A stretch of DNA of 64,000 nucleotides. Source: Bradyrhizobium erythrophlei (GTDB lineage Bacteria; Pseudomonadota; Alphaproteobacteria; Rhizobiales; Xanthobacteraceae). A model generated the notes under the pieces. That model had not been told where the DNA came from. It worked only from the letters and a program-made list of their open reading frames with translations, and did no database searches. The stretch lies in NCBI RefSeq assembly GCF_900129425.1, contig NZ_LT670817.1, forward strand, positions 7,778,001 to 7,842,000, in the 5' to 3' direction. The position numbers and the translations under genes were made by a program. How positions within the stretch are numbered: position 1 is the first letter of the stretch; each line of letters starts with the position of its first letter. Positions 1 to 8,440 of the stretch are shown here, piece after piece.

Positions 1-666
1 GTGAACCATCTGATCGTGACGCACGATGTGACGAATATCGGCTCGGATCGCTCACAACTGGCGAACGTGGCGCGGGAAGCCAAGGCCGTTCTGCAAGTCG
101 ATAAACTCGAAGCCGTCGCCGACCGCGGCTACTTCAATGGCGAAGAGATCCTGGCCTGCGAGCAGGCAGGCATTTGCGTGACGTTGCCCAAACCGATGAC
201 GTCGGGCGCGAAGTCGGAAGGCCGCTTCGGCAAGCAGGACTTCGTCTATGTGCCGGAGGAGGATGTCTATCGTTGCCCCGCCGGCGAGAAGCTCAAATTC
301 CACTATGCCAATGAGGAACACGGGCAGAAGATGCGCCGGTACTGGACGAACGCCTGCAAGACCTGCGCAATCAAGGATCAGTGCACCACAGGCAAAGAAC
401 GCCGCATCACGCGATGGGAGCATGAGCACGTTCTCGAAATCGTGCAGCAGCGGCTGGATCAAGATCCCCAGGCCATGCGCCGCCGGCGCGAGACGGTTGA
501 GCATCCCTTCGGCACGCTCAAGATGAGAATGGGCGCGACGCACTTCTTGATGAAGACGCTGCCGAAGGTCGCGAGCGAGATGGCGCTCAGCGTACTCGCC
601 TACAATCTGACGCGGGTCATGAATATCGTCGGTACAAGGGCGTTGCTGGCAGCGATCAGAGCGTGA
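1..666 (+). CDS. IS1182-family transposase, C-terminal part cut by window edge
   Basis: DDE transposase of the IS1182 family. The 221 residues visible are identical to the last 221 residues of the complete 484-residue copy at 44465-45904. The visible part holds the second catalytic Asp (VADRGYFNGEE), a cysteine cluster (CKTCAIKDQC) and the catalytic Glu region (RETVEHPFGTLK). The apparent GTG start is only where the window begins; the real start lies upstream. Whether the upstream part is intact cannot be seen here. Confidence 0.93.
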   Translation: MNHLIVTHDVTNIGSDRSQLANVAREAKAVLQVDKLEAVADRGYFNGEEILACEQAGICVTLPKPMTSGAKSEGRFGKQDFVYVPEEDVYRCPAGEKLKFHYANEEHGQKMRRYWTNACKTCAIKDQCTTGKERRITRWEHEHVLEIVQQRLDQDPQAMRRRRETVEHPFGTLKMRMGATHFLMKTLPKVASEMALSVLAYNLTRVMNIVGTRALLAAIRA

Positions 667-852
667 GTGTGGAGACCCCACTGCGTGCCGATACCGAGCC
701 AGACCATGCCCAGCATTCCCCGCCACGACTCGGAGGCGGCCCCTGATCGCCCAACAGGAAAAAATTGCTCAGATCGGCCGTGTCGGACTACGCCGACCGG
801 ATCGTGGACGTTCCCGGCCCGCGTCAGCGCGTTATCACGCAACCAAGACCCT
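1..852 (+). mobile_element. Right end of IS1182-family element (copy 1)
   Basis: Bases 1-852 match 45239-46090 without an indel, then the two sequences diverge sharply. The shared part ends in GACCCT (847-852), the same six bases that flank the complete copy on both sides, so the element body probably ends at 846. The identity implies very recent transposition or duplication. Confidence 0.9.
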
Positions 853-915
853 AAGGCGACTTCGGTCTCACGACCGATTTCCGCTTCGCCCCATAGAAGT
901 CCTCCGAATTTCGGA

Positions 916-1758
916 TTAGCGTCCCCAGCGATCCTGCCACAATCTTTCGCCGATCGTGCAGCTGACGCGCGGCTCCTTGTCCGATGCAGGCCTGACCGGG
1001 CGCTCGGGAGTTCGGCCTGCGACCTCTCGGATCAACTTCGTGCGGATCGCCTCCTTGAAATTCTCGCGGTCCTTGATCGGCACCACAAAGGCGCCCGGGC
1101 CGCCGATAACGCAATCCTCGTAGTACCAATCGAGATTATCGATATCCATCGTCGAATAGGATGGCTCCTTTATCATGATCGGCAAGCCGTTGATGACGAT
1201 GCCTTTGGCCAGCGCCTCATCGCGAACGGGCGTGACCGGCACGCCATTATTGTTCGGCCCGTCGCCGGAAATGTCGATGACACGCCGTAATCCCCGGTAG
1301 GGGTCCTCATCAAACAGCGGTATCGCGAACGAAATCGCGCCTGAGATTGAGGTGCGCGATCCCCGGCGGACTGGTGTGTTCATGATTTCATCGGCGACGG
1401 CGTCAGCCGTCTCGGGACCGTCGATCACGCGCCAGGGAATAATGATCTTCTGATCGCTGGACGCGGACCATTCGAAATAAGTCACGGAAATCTTGCTGTT
1501 TGGACCAGTCCTCAACGCCTGCAAAAATTCCTTGGACACGATCGCCCGGGCGTACCCCTCGCGCTGGACGGCAAGTTCGTCCAAATCCATCGAATAGGAG
1601 ACATCGACGGCGATCACGAGTTCGACATCGACGGACTGCAAATTGTCTTTGGCGTCGGTCAGTTGGCGTCTGGAATCCGGCGCGGCAATGCCAGCAACGT
1701 CACCAGCGGCCATCGCCCCCGCGACAAGCAACGCCCCGATCGAGACACACCAGCGCAT
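916..1758 (-). CDS. DUF1194 family secreted von Willebrand A-like protein
   Basis: A 280-residue protein with an N-terminal hydrophobic export signal (about residues 1-25) followed by one DUF1194/vWA-like domain. The metal-site motif DVSYS is at residues 52-56, followed by the SRTS segment and DISGDG, as expected for a MIDAS fold. Four cysteines are present, including a CTIG segment near the C-terminus. DUF1194 proteins are common in rhizobia and have no established biochemical role; binding of a partner in the periplasm is inference. It ends 64 bases from the IS1182 copy and appears intact. Confidence 0.85.
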   Translation of the reverse strand: MRWCVSIGALLVAGAMAAGDVAGIAAPDSRRQLTDAKDNLQSVDVELVIAVDVSYSMDLDELAVQREGYARAIVSKEFLQALRTGPNSKISVTYFEWSASSDQKIIIPWRVIDGPETADAVADEIMNTPVRRGSRTSISGAISFAIPLFDEDPYRGLRRVIDISGDGPNNNGVPVTPVRDEALAKGIVINGLPIMIKEPSYSTMDIDNLDWYYEDCVIGGPGAFVVPIKDRENFKEAIRTKLIREVAGRTPERPVRPASDKEPRVSCTIGERLWQDRWGR

Positions 1759-2012
1759 GGCGGCCCTCCCGTTTCAAAGGGTATCGTGACACGCAAAACG
1801 CGCCGGTCAAAGCAGGAATATAAGCTATCCTTCACGTTGCAGTTAGTAGCGTCGGATCGACGGAATTCGTAGTGACTCTCTCCACGGCGGGGCTTTCTCG
1901 TTGTCCTGATTTCAAATCCAGCATGTCCATGTTCGTTTCGTCGTCAAAAGCAACTATGGCACATTATCTGATCGGAACATCGACGCTAAGCGAGGAACCT
2001 TTGTCTGATTCC

Positions 2013-4025
2013 TCAAAACTCCGCATGCGCGCGCGCCGAAAATACTGAAACCGGTCCCCGGTCAGCGTTGTAGGCGGGATCAGCGATGAACTGGTAGTCG
2101 AACGTCAGCGTGCTCCATTTGTTGAGGTTATAGGCATAGTATGCCTCGAGAATTTTCTCTTCGCGGTAGTTCAATTGGCCATCACCGATCAGCAAGCCCA
2201 TGCCACCCGCTGCCAGGAAGTCACGGTGCGCGGCGGAAAGTCCGTTGATCGCCCCTCCAATTCCGATTGTGTCATTCGTCCGCCCCCAGGAGCTGCCCTT
2301 GATTGAGACACCGCCTGATATGCTGCGATCGATGTCGGTGAAGGACAGGGTCTCGGTCTGGCCATCGTTCCAGCTGGCGCGGGCGAAGATGCCGATGTCT
2401 TTGGTGATCGCCTGCTCCATGTTGGCGTAGAAGCCATATTTGAGCTGGATATGACGGATGCTTGCCGTCGTGGCATTAATATCGAGCGAAGGGTCGGCCG
2501 CCACCAGGGCCAGCGCCTCGCTATAGTTGGCCGTGTTCCCCTGGTTTCCAAAGACACCGAGCCGGAGTTTGCCGGGTCGATCTGATATCGCGTAGCGTTC
2601 TTCCAGTTCAACGACCGCGCCACCACCCTTGGAAGTCAGAACGTCGCTGTTGGGGGCTGACGGAACCTGGAACAGGCCGGCACGCACAGCCCAATCCTTG
2701 CGATTGAGTTCGACGACCGCGCCGCGCGTGAATCCCGGCAGATCGGCCGGGAAGTCATAGGCACCGGAGGACCAGATTGCCCAGTTCATGAAATCCGCGC
2801 GCGGATCCTTGGCGTAAGAATTGCCGTCGAAAAAGTCGCCGACGGCGAATCGCCCGACCGTCAGCGTGACGCGGTCGATATCGCGCTTTCCGGCGAGTTG
2901 AAGCGGACCATCCGCAACCTCTTCCTGCTCGCCGCCGAGGCCGAATGTCTGGCGGAAGAAATAGCGTTGCGGGCGGAATTTCGGAAAATCCGTGCCGCCC
3001 TTTTGCGCTTCACCATTCGAAAAGCCTGCCAGCCCGAGCGTAGTGTCCAAGCCGAATCCCTGCGCCAGTTCCGGGTTTAAATACAATTCGCCGCCGTCCC
3101 ACAACCGCCATCCGAGAAACGCATCCGCCGTTAATGTCTCTCGGCCCTGGCCGCCTCCCGGAAGGCTGTTGGCGCCCTCATAGGGCGAGCGGATGCTCGG
3201 ATACCCTTGCGCAATGAACGTGGTCTGCCCGTGAACATTCCAATCAGGCGATTCCGGTAGTTGCATCCCGTTGATGGGGGACGTGGCGGACGGAGCCCAG
3301 TGCGGCGTGTCCCCAAGCTGATAGTTCAGCCCGACCTTGATGGTGTGAATCCTGGGATCGACGTTGATGACCGAAAGCATTGCCTCGCCGAGACCATACG
3401 TCCTGCGCGCCAGGTCGATATAGTCGTATTCGATCTTTGCACTCCAATTGCCGCCAACGGCCATTTCCATGCCGAGGCCGGCCGTCCAGCCGACGTGCGG
3501 AAGCAACTGTGACGACAGCAGGCTGCCGTCACCCGCGTTGATATTGACCCTGGTTTGACCCCACGCCAATCCGCCGGTGACATAAGGAAGAATCGTTCCG
3601 AAAGCGTAGCCGATCCGACCTCGCGCCGTCGCTGCGTATTCCAGCGTCGTATTGAATGGCGCCGGATCAAGCTTCGGACGATCAACTGGGCTTGTGAATG
3701 ACGCATCCGCCTCTACGCCGAGCACCACTCGATTTGGCAACTGAAGGTTATAGCCTGCCTGAAACCCAGCGATCATGCCCGTGAGGCTGTGGGGAAAAAA
3801 TACCGCCTGCTCGGGAATAGGATTGGTGCCGGGACCAAGGCTACCTTGGCCGTAACCGACGTGCCCTCCGACATAAAGGCCGGTCCAATTGTATATAGCG
3901 GCTGGGACCGGCGCCTTGATCGGCTTGCTCGGCGGTAAATCGGCGGCGGCCGCGAAAGGACAAGTCGCAAGAACAACCGATGTCGTGCTTCCAATTATAC
4001 AAATCCGCTTCATCACGTTTCTCAT
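2013..4025 (-). CDS. Chimeric outer-membrane protein: RopB/Omp25-type barrel plus OprB-type porin
   Basis: A 670-residue outer-membrane protein. A cleavable signal (residues 1-27, ending AAAADL) is followed by NWTGLYVGGHVGYG, the hallmark of the Omp25/31-RopB small-barrel family, which runs to about residue 237 and ends in a strand like HTIKVGLNYQLG. From about residue 270 the sequence is a carbohydrate-selective porin of the OprB family (GGQGRETLTADAFLGWRLWD, RVTLTVGRFAVGDFFD), ending in a typical barrel-closing Phe (ARAHAEF). Two barrels in one chain is uncommon but recurs in Bradyrhizobium-type genomes. The likely role is sugar or organic solute uptake across the outer membrane. An alternative start two codons downstream (MKRICI) is possible. 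Confidence 0.85.
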   Translation of the reverse strand: MRNVMKRICIIGSTTSVVLATCPFAAAADLPPSKPIKAPVPAAIYNWTGLYVGGHVGYGQGSLGPGTNPIPEQAVFFPHSLTGMIAGFQAGYNLQLPNRVVLGVEADASFTSPVDRPKLDPAPFNTTLEYAATARGRIGYAFGTILPYVTGGLAWGQTRVNINAGDGSLLSSQLLPHVGWTAGLGMEMAVGGNWSAKIEYDYIDLARRTYGLGEAMLSVINVDPRIHTIKVGLNYQLGDTPHWAPSATSPINGMQLPESPDWNVHGQTTFIAQGYPSIRSPYEGANSLPGGGQGRETLTADAFLGWRLWDGGELYLNPELAQGFGLDTTLGLAGFSNGEAQKGGTDFPKFRPQRYFFRQTFGLGGEQEEVADGPLQLAGKRDIDRVTLTVGRFAVGDFFDGNSYAKDPRADFMNWAIWSSGAYDFPADLPGFTRGAVVELNRKDWAVRAGLFQVPSAPNSDVLTSKGGGAVVELEERYAISDRPGKLRLGVFGNQGNTANYSEALALVAADPSLDINATTASIRHIQLKYGFYANMEQAITKDIGIFARASWNDGQTETLSFTDIDRSISGGVSIKGSSWGRTNDTIGIGGAINGLSAAHRDFLAAGGMGLLIGDGQLNYREEKILEAYYAYNLNKWSTLTFDYQFIADPAYNADRGPVSVFSARAHAEF

Positions 4026-4051
4026 TACTTTGATCGTTTTGTGGGTGACCG

Positions 4052-4753
4052 CTATTCGATGATTGGTCCGACGCTCCAGCTCGCGGCCGAAACGGTTGGT
4101 TCAAGGCTGAGGCGACCAACGACTTGCTCAAGCACAGCGTCGCTCTTCGCGTGCGCCGTTAGCTGCGCGCTGACTTCAACACGTCCGCAGTCCGCAAGAT
4201 CGGTGCTGTCGAGCCGCCGTAGGCTGAGCTGACCATTGCTGGTGCTTTGCAGCAGCAGCGCTCGGATATGCGCCTCTTCCGGATTTCGGCAGACAACGCG
4301 AACGCGATAATGGAAGTCCGTTTCGGTCTGCGCGATCGGCTGCCGGTTGATGAGCCGAACCAATGGTCGCAACAGCAGGTTGACGAGAATGACAAAACTG
4401 GTCGCCAGCGCCGCATGCAACGAATGCCCAGCGCCTGCGAGCATTCCTACCGCCGCCGAGCGCCACAAAGTGGCCGCGGTGTTGAGGCCGGTGACATGAA
4501 GTCCCTCGCGAAAGATGATTCCCGCACCCAGGAAGCCGATTCCGGAGACGACTTGCGCCGCCACCCGTGTGGGACTTCCTTCATCGGGAAACAAACCTGC
4601 GAAGATCACAAAGCTTGCGGCACCGATTGCGACCAGCGTGTTGGTCCGCAAGCCCGCCATCCGCTGACGCCATTGGCGCTCGAACCCGATGCTCGCGCCC
4701 AGCAGCGTTGCCGCTGCGAGGCCGATAGCCGCCTGATCAATCGATGCGCTCAC
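4052..4753 (-). CDS. MgtC/SapB family membrane protein
   Basis: A 233-residue inner-membrane protein with the MgtC/SapB signature: GASIGFERQWRQRMAGLRTN near the N-terminus, then SGIGFLGAGIIFREG and GLNTAATLWRSAAVGMLAGAG. About five hydrophobic helices fill residues 1-135, and a soluble ACT-like C-terminal domain follows (150-233). MgtC proteins are linked to growth at low Mg2+ and to control of the F1Fo ATPase; they are not proven Mg2+ transporters. It lies on the same strand as an Nramp-like transporter gene 226 bases upstream, which supports a divalent-cation theme. Confidence 0.88.
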   Translation of the reverse strand: MSASIDQAAIGLAAATLLGASIGFERQWRQRMAGLRTNTLVAIGAASFVIFAGLFPDEGSPTRVAAQVVSGIGFLGAGIIFREGLHVTGLNTAATLWRSAAVGMLAGAGHSLHAALATSFVILVNLLLRPLVRLINRQPIAQTETDFHYRVRVVCRNPEEAHIRALLLQSTSNGQLSLRRLDSTDLADCGRVEVSAQLTAHAKSDAVLEQVVGRLSLEPTVSAASWSVGPIIE

Positions 4754-4978
4754 AGTGGAAATCCTTCTCTACTTCCTGGTGCGTTCGCCGGCGGCGGCCC
4801 AGAGCCAGCAATGCTCCGGCCCGCTCCAGCAATCGCGTCGCTGACAAGGCGGTCTGAAGACCGCGGCGTGAGATCCTGCGCTGCCGGTGCAGGATCATCG
4901 CGCAGCGCAAGATGCTGCTTGCCAGCCGGAAAACTCCGATGGCGCCCCATCGTCTCGCGTTTGCAATCGGGGCCCTGA

Positions 4979-6676
4979 TCAAGCCCCACCCGTCGCGAGT
5001 TGGAAAATACGAAGCAGGACGAGGCCACCGGCGGCGATAAGGTAGCCACGCAACACGATCATCCAGATGCGAGATGCAAGCGAAAGGCGGGCCGGAGGCA
5101 ACTGGTCCAGTGGCGGCATGCGCCATTTGTCAGCGGCGACGTTCACCGCCCTGGATATCGACCCGATGTTCTCAGGTTCCAGTGTCTTCAAGCCACGCTG
5201 GGCAAACGAGACCCCAAGAGCCACTAGAAGCCCGACGACACTGCCCCCGATCAGGATGCTCAAGATGACCGTGTCGGAAATGTCGGGATAGAGAACCGAT
5301 CCGGTGAGAATCACCGAGAGCATCACGAGCACGGCAACGACGCCGCCGGTGAAGAGGTTGAGCCTGCGCGAATTGACCCACGGACCGAGTACCGGCTTGT
5401 CGTTGCAAAGCAGCAGGAGAAACACGGTGGCGCCTGGCAGCAATACGCCGGCGAGCGTCTGGACGGCGCTGGTCAGCAGCCCAAGCTGGATGCCGGGAGT
5501 GAGGACGAGCACGGCCGCGAGAACGATGAGGCCGCAATAGATCGCATAGAATCCGAGCGCCTCGGTCGGCTTGCGGTGCAGGGAATGCCGCCATGAGAAC
5601 ACATCGCCGAGGGCATAAGCGGTGGACAGCGACACAGCGGATGCACCGATGATGCAGGCATCGAGCAGCGCAAGCGCGAAGAATATCGCCGGAGCTTTCC
5701 CGAAATACTTCTCCATGCCGGCGGAGACCGCGCCTGCATCGACGAAATTCCCGAATTCGGGGTGGCCGGCAAACGTTTGAGCCGTGAACGCCATGATCGC
5801 CAGTGCACCCGCGATCACGATCGCGATGCCGATCATGAGATCGACGCGCTCATACTTGATGAAGCGCGGCCTGATCCTCTTGTCGACCACATAGCTCTGT
5901 TGAAAGAACAGCTGCCAGGGTGCCACCGTGGTACCGACGATGGCGATGATCAGCAGCATCACTTCATTCAACGGCGCCCCCTGCGGCATCTTCGGCACCA
6001 GCATGTCCTGGATCATCTGGCCCGCCGGCGGGTGGATGAGAAGGAGGACCGGAAAGAGCAGAAAACTCCCGAGAACGAGGATGAGCGCGAAACGCTCAAA
6101 GCGGCGGAAGTTACCGGTGCCTGCCGCGAGCATGACGAGCGCAGCGGCTGCCACGACGCCCCACAGCTTTGGCAGTCCGAGATAGTCGAGCGCCAGCGTG
6201 ATGCCGATGAACTCGGTGACAATCGTCAGCGCGTTGAGAAGAAACAGATCGATGACGCTGAACGCGCCCCAAAATTTGCCGAAGCGCTCAAAGATGAGCC
6301 TGGCATGGCCGACGCCAGTGACCGCGCCGAGACGCAGCACCATTTCTTGGTTCACGTAGAGAACCGGGATCAGCAGCACCAGAGTCCACAGAAGTGTCGT
6401 GCCGTAGTTCTGGCCAGCCTGGGTGTAGGTACCGAAGGCACCGGCGTCATTGTCGCCGACCATCACGATGAGTCCTGGTCCCAGAATGGCGAGCAGGGTC
6501 TTGAGCCGCGCTCTCAAGGTTAGCCTCGGCCCGAAATCGTCCTCCGCGATGCTGCCGAGCGCGCCGTGGATGTCGCCGAGATGGGCCTTGTCCAGTACGG
6601 CGGTGTGGATGGCAGGCGCGCCGCCTTCGTTGCCGAGCGTTACTGCGTTCAGGTCATTGATGACAGTCATGTTCAT
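4979..6676 (-). CDS. Nramp-family divalent metal transporter, divergent metal site
   Basis: A 565-residue polytopic protein of the SLC11/Nramp family: LGPGLIVMVGDNDAG in helix 1, NQEMVLRLGAVTGVGHA in helix 3, and VGTTVAPWQLFFQQSYVV in helix 6. Classical Mn/Fe transporters have DPGN in helix 1 and MPH in helix 6. Here the aligned residues are DAGA (77-80) and APW (252-254), so the Asn and the soft Met ligand are both replaced by Ala. That argues against canonical Mn2+/Fe2+ selectivity and is compatible with a harder ion such as Mg2+ (inference, supported by the MgtC neighbour). The start overlaps the HisE-like gene by four bases, so the two are translationally coupled. Confidence 0.88.
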   Translation of the reverse strand: MNMTVINDLNAVTLGNEGGAPAIHTAVLDKAHLGDIHGALGSIAEDDFGPRLTLRARLKTLLAILGPGLIVMVGDNDAGAFGTYTQAGQNYGTTLLWTLVLLIPVLYVNQEMVLRLGAVTGVGHARLIFERFGKFWGAFSVIDLFLLNALTIVTEFIGITLALDYLGLPKLWGVVAAAALVMLAAGTGNFRRFERFALILVLGSFLLFPVLLLIHPPAGQMIQDMLVPKMPQGAPLNEVMLLIIAIVGTTVAPWQLFFQQSYVVDKRIRPRFIKYERVDLMIGIAIVIAGALAIMAFTAQTFAGHPEFGNFVDAGAVSAGMEKYFGKAPAIFFALALLDACIIGASAVSLSTAYALGDVFSWRHSLHRKPTEALGFYAIYCGLIVLAAVLVLTPGIQLGLLTSAVQTLAGVLLPGATVFLLLLCNDKPVLGPWVNSRRLNLFTGGVVAVLVMLSVILTGSVLYPDISDTVILSILIGGSVVGLLVALGVSFAQRGLKTLEPENIGSISRAVNVAADKWRMPPLDQLPPARLSLASRIWMIVLRGYLIAAGGLVLLRIFQLATGGA

Positions 6677-7227
6677 TCCTGTTCGGTCTTGGTCGGGGGC
6701 GGATTACGATGGTCGCTACGGGCTTTGGGACGCTTTTCGGCAATGCCGAGGGTGTCGGCGCGGCAGCGCATCTCGGTCCAGACATCATCAGGATCGATGC
6801 CGGCGCGATGCCACAGCGCGACGAGGTGGTAGAGCAGATCGGCGCTCTCCCGAACGATGCCTCGAGGGTGATGCTTGACCGCCTCGAGCGCCACTTCTCC
6901 GGCTTCCTCGATGACCTTTTGCGCGGTCTTGCGGGTGCTCGACGCGAGCAAGCGCGCCGTGCGCGGATGACTCTCGGGCGTTACCTCTGCAAGCGATCGG
7001 TAGAGTCGATCGAGTTCGCCCGGCTGCTGGCTTGGCGGCGCGATGCCGGAAAGTGAATCCGGCGCCAGCGGGTTTTCGGTCTCGCGTGGAGACGATGCGG
7101 GGGCTTGCGCGCGCACGGCGCGGGGCTGGCGCGGGCCGCTACTGCGACGGCGTGTCTCGCTGCGGCGAGAGCCATCGCCGTGCAAATCGTGATATTTCAG
7201 ATCGGAAAATTTGACGGCGTCCGTCAT
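6673..7227 (-). CDS. HisE-like phosphoribosyl-ATP pyrophosphohydrolase domain protein
   Basis: A 184-residue protein. Residues 1-70 are basic, rich in Arg/Ser/Pro and probably disordered; residues 72-160 are a HisE/MazG-type all-alpha NTP pyrophosphohydrolase domain. The motif KTAQKVIEEAGEVALEAVKH followed by ESADLLYHLVAL supplies the Glu/Asp cluster that binds Mg2+. It sits outside any histidine operon and overlaps the start of the Nramp-like gene by four bases. A role in histidine synthesis is therefore doubtful; house-cleaning of nucleotides or cation-linked control is possible but unproven. The N-terminal extension is unlike the roughly 100-residue HisE enzymes. Confidence 0.8.
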   Translation of the reverse strand: MTDAVKFSDLKYHDLHGDGSRRSETRRRSSGPRQPRAVRAQAPASSPRETENPLAPDSLSGIAPPSQQPGELDRLYRSLAEVTPESHPRTARLLASSTRKTAQKVIEEAGEVALEAVKHHPRGIVRESADLLYHLVALWHRAGIDPDDVWTEMRCRADTLGIAEKRPKARSDHRNPPPTKTEQE

Positions 7228-7428
7228 CCTCTGCCTCCGTAGTCGCCTCGGTGCCGGTAACCGGCGGCACGAAGCGAGCGGAGCAGCTAGACGCCCACGC
7301 CACCTCGGCCGGATCGGATCACGGCCTCTACAAACTCAGTGCGGTTGTTCCCCAAAGGGGCTCCCGTCGCGGCACCGGAGCGGTGGGCGGCGGGACGTCT
7401 AGGTCCTTCGTCCATGTCGTTCCCTTGC

Positions 7429-7773
7429 TTATCCGGCCAGCGCCAAGCCGCAGCCGCGCGGTCGCGTCGACGACAGGCCGGAAGTCCGGCCCGCCGCAGC
7501 GTGTTCATCGAAGTCGCTGATCGGTGCATCGCCGTTGGGCTCGGCCTGCCAGCGGCATTCCAGCCGGCCATGATGATTGAACCAATGACAGACCAGCGCC
7601 GGGGTTGGAATCCGGCGCTGGCCCTTCGGGCGGCGAAAACCCGGAAGGTTGTCATTGGAATGCGGTTCGTTGAAAAGCCCGGCCCCGCCCAGCGCAATGC
7701 GCCGCGACTGCAGAGGCCGGAATCCTCCGAATTTAAAGTCTGCAAGTCTGGATTTAGCGAGTCTTTTGAACAT
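7429..7773 (-). CDS. Hypothetical protein with HGRLECRWQ motif
   Basis: A 114-residue basic protein, not assigned to a named family. The segment LVCHWFNHHGRLECRWQ in the second half resembles a short motif I associate with small hypothetical proteins of Bradyrhizobium, which is the main reason for choosing this frame over the overlapping frames on both strands. No signal peptide or membrane segment is evident. Start choice is uncertain, since no strong ribosome-binding site is visible. Confidence 0.4.
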   Translation of the reverse strand: MFKRLAKSRLADFKFGGFRPLQSRRIALGGAGLFNEPHSNDNLPGFRRPKGQRRIPTPALVCHWFNHHGRLECRWQAEPNGDAPISDFDEHAAAGRTSGLSSTRPRGCGLALAG

Positions 7774-8045
7774 CGCTCACCTCCACTTCCGCTTTGCGCG
7801 GCAGGCCAGTGAGCGAGACAGTCAGCTAGGCGCGACCATCACTTCTCACGCGGCCCGGGCCGGCGCGATTGATCTTGATGTCTTGCGGCATCGCTGGCCC
7901 GGTCATGATCGCCGGGGTGACGTTGCCAAAGGTGGTACTGCCCATGTGCTCTTCATTAGGGTTGAAACGCTTGTCTCGAACGTATGCTCTCGACATCAAT
8001 CGGCAAGTACGCCTGACCTGTTTCGCTGTCAAGCGCCATTTCTCT

Positions 8046-8061
8046 ATCCTCCGGGGAGGAT
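8046..8061. promoter_or_regulatory. Operator-like palindrome 1 upstream of CsoR/FrmR gene
   Basis: ATCCTCC-GG-GGAGGAT, a perfect 7-base inverted repeat with a G/C-rich centre, the form usual for CsoR/RcnR/FrmR operators. It lies 35 bases before the ATG at 8096. Autoregulation is inferred. Confidence 0.6.
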
Positions 8062-8068
8062 CTCTGAT

Positions 8069-8084
8069 ATCCTGCCAGGAGGAT
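8069..8084. promoter_or_regulatory. Operator-like palindrome 2 upstream of CsoR/FrmR gene
   Basis: ATCCTGC-CA-GGAGGAT, a second copy of the palindrome with one mismatch between arms, exactly 23 bases downstream of the first. Its right arm overlaps the AGGAG ribosome-binding region, so binding could block both transcription and translation. Confidence 0.58.
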
Positions 8085-8095
8085 AGGAGAATTTC

Positions 8096-8359
8096 ATGGA
8101 CACCTCGCATTCCGCGATCGCCCGTCGTCTGAAACGCGCCAATGGCCACCTCGAAACCATTATCGAAATGATCGAGAAAGGCCGGCCTTGCGCTCAAATC
8201 GCTCAACAATTGCAGGCCGTGGAGAGCGCCATCGAAAGCGCCAAGAAGGCGTTGATCCACGACCACATCAGCCACAGCCTCGAACGCTCGCTCAAGGCTG
8301 CCGGCTCGAAAGGTCAGGCTGCGCTCAGGGACTTCAGCCTGATCGCGAAGTATCTGTGA
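8096..8359 (+). CDS. CsoR/FrmR/RcnR-family metal- or aldehyde-sensing repressor
   Basis: An 87-residue all-helical DUF156 protein that normally acts as a tetrameric DNA-binding repressor. The N-terminal RRLKRANGHLETIIEMIE matches the family's first helix pair. Cys32 and His57 have the 25-residue spacing of the first two ligands in CsoR (Cys36/His61). The third CsoR ligand (Cys65) aligns with Ser61, with His60 and His55 nearby and His5 at the N-terminus, so it is closer to RcnR/FrmR than to copper-type CsoR. The inducer (Ni/Co or formaldehyde) cannot be decided. Two tandem palindromes lie directly upstream. No efflux or dehydrogenase gene is adjacent, so its target may be elsewhere. Confidence 0.88.
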   Translation: MDTSHSAIARRLKRANGHLETIIEMIEKGRPCAQIAQQLQAVESAIESAKKALIHDHISHSLERSLKAAGSKGQAALRDFSLIAKYL

Positions 8360-8440
8360 CGCTACGCCGCGGATCCGTGCACCTGGTGCAAGCCGGTCGC
8401 AAAAAAGCTTGCGTCAGTTTCAACTAAGAAGCGTTCGCAG

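Noticed and set aside
1759..2012. Possible terminator between DUF1194 and porin genes
   Set aside because: GAGGAA/TTCCTC stem is short, with an 11-base loop and no T-run.
4247..4978. 243-codon plus-strand frame opposite mgtC
   Set aside because: Antisense to a well-supported MgtC protein; low-complexity Arg-rich product.
5762..6523. 253-codon plus-strand frame opposite the Nramp-like gene
   Set aside because: Composition rich in Arg, Asp and His, typical of an antisense to membrane helices; no start signal.
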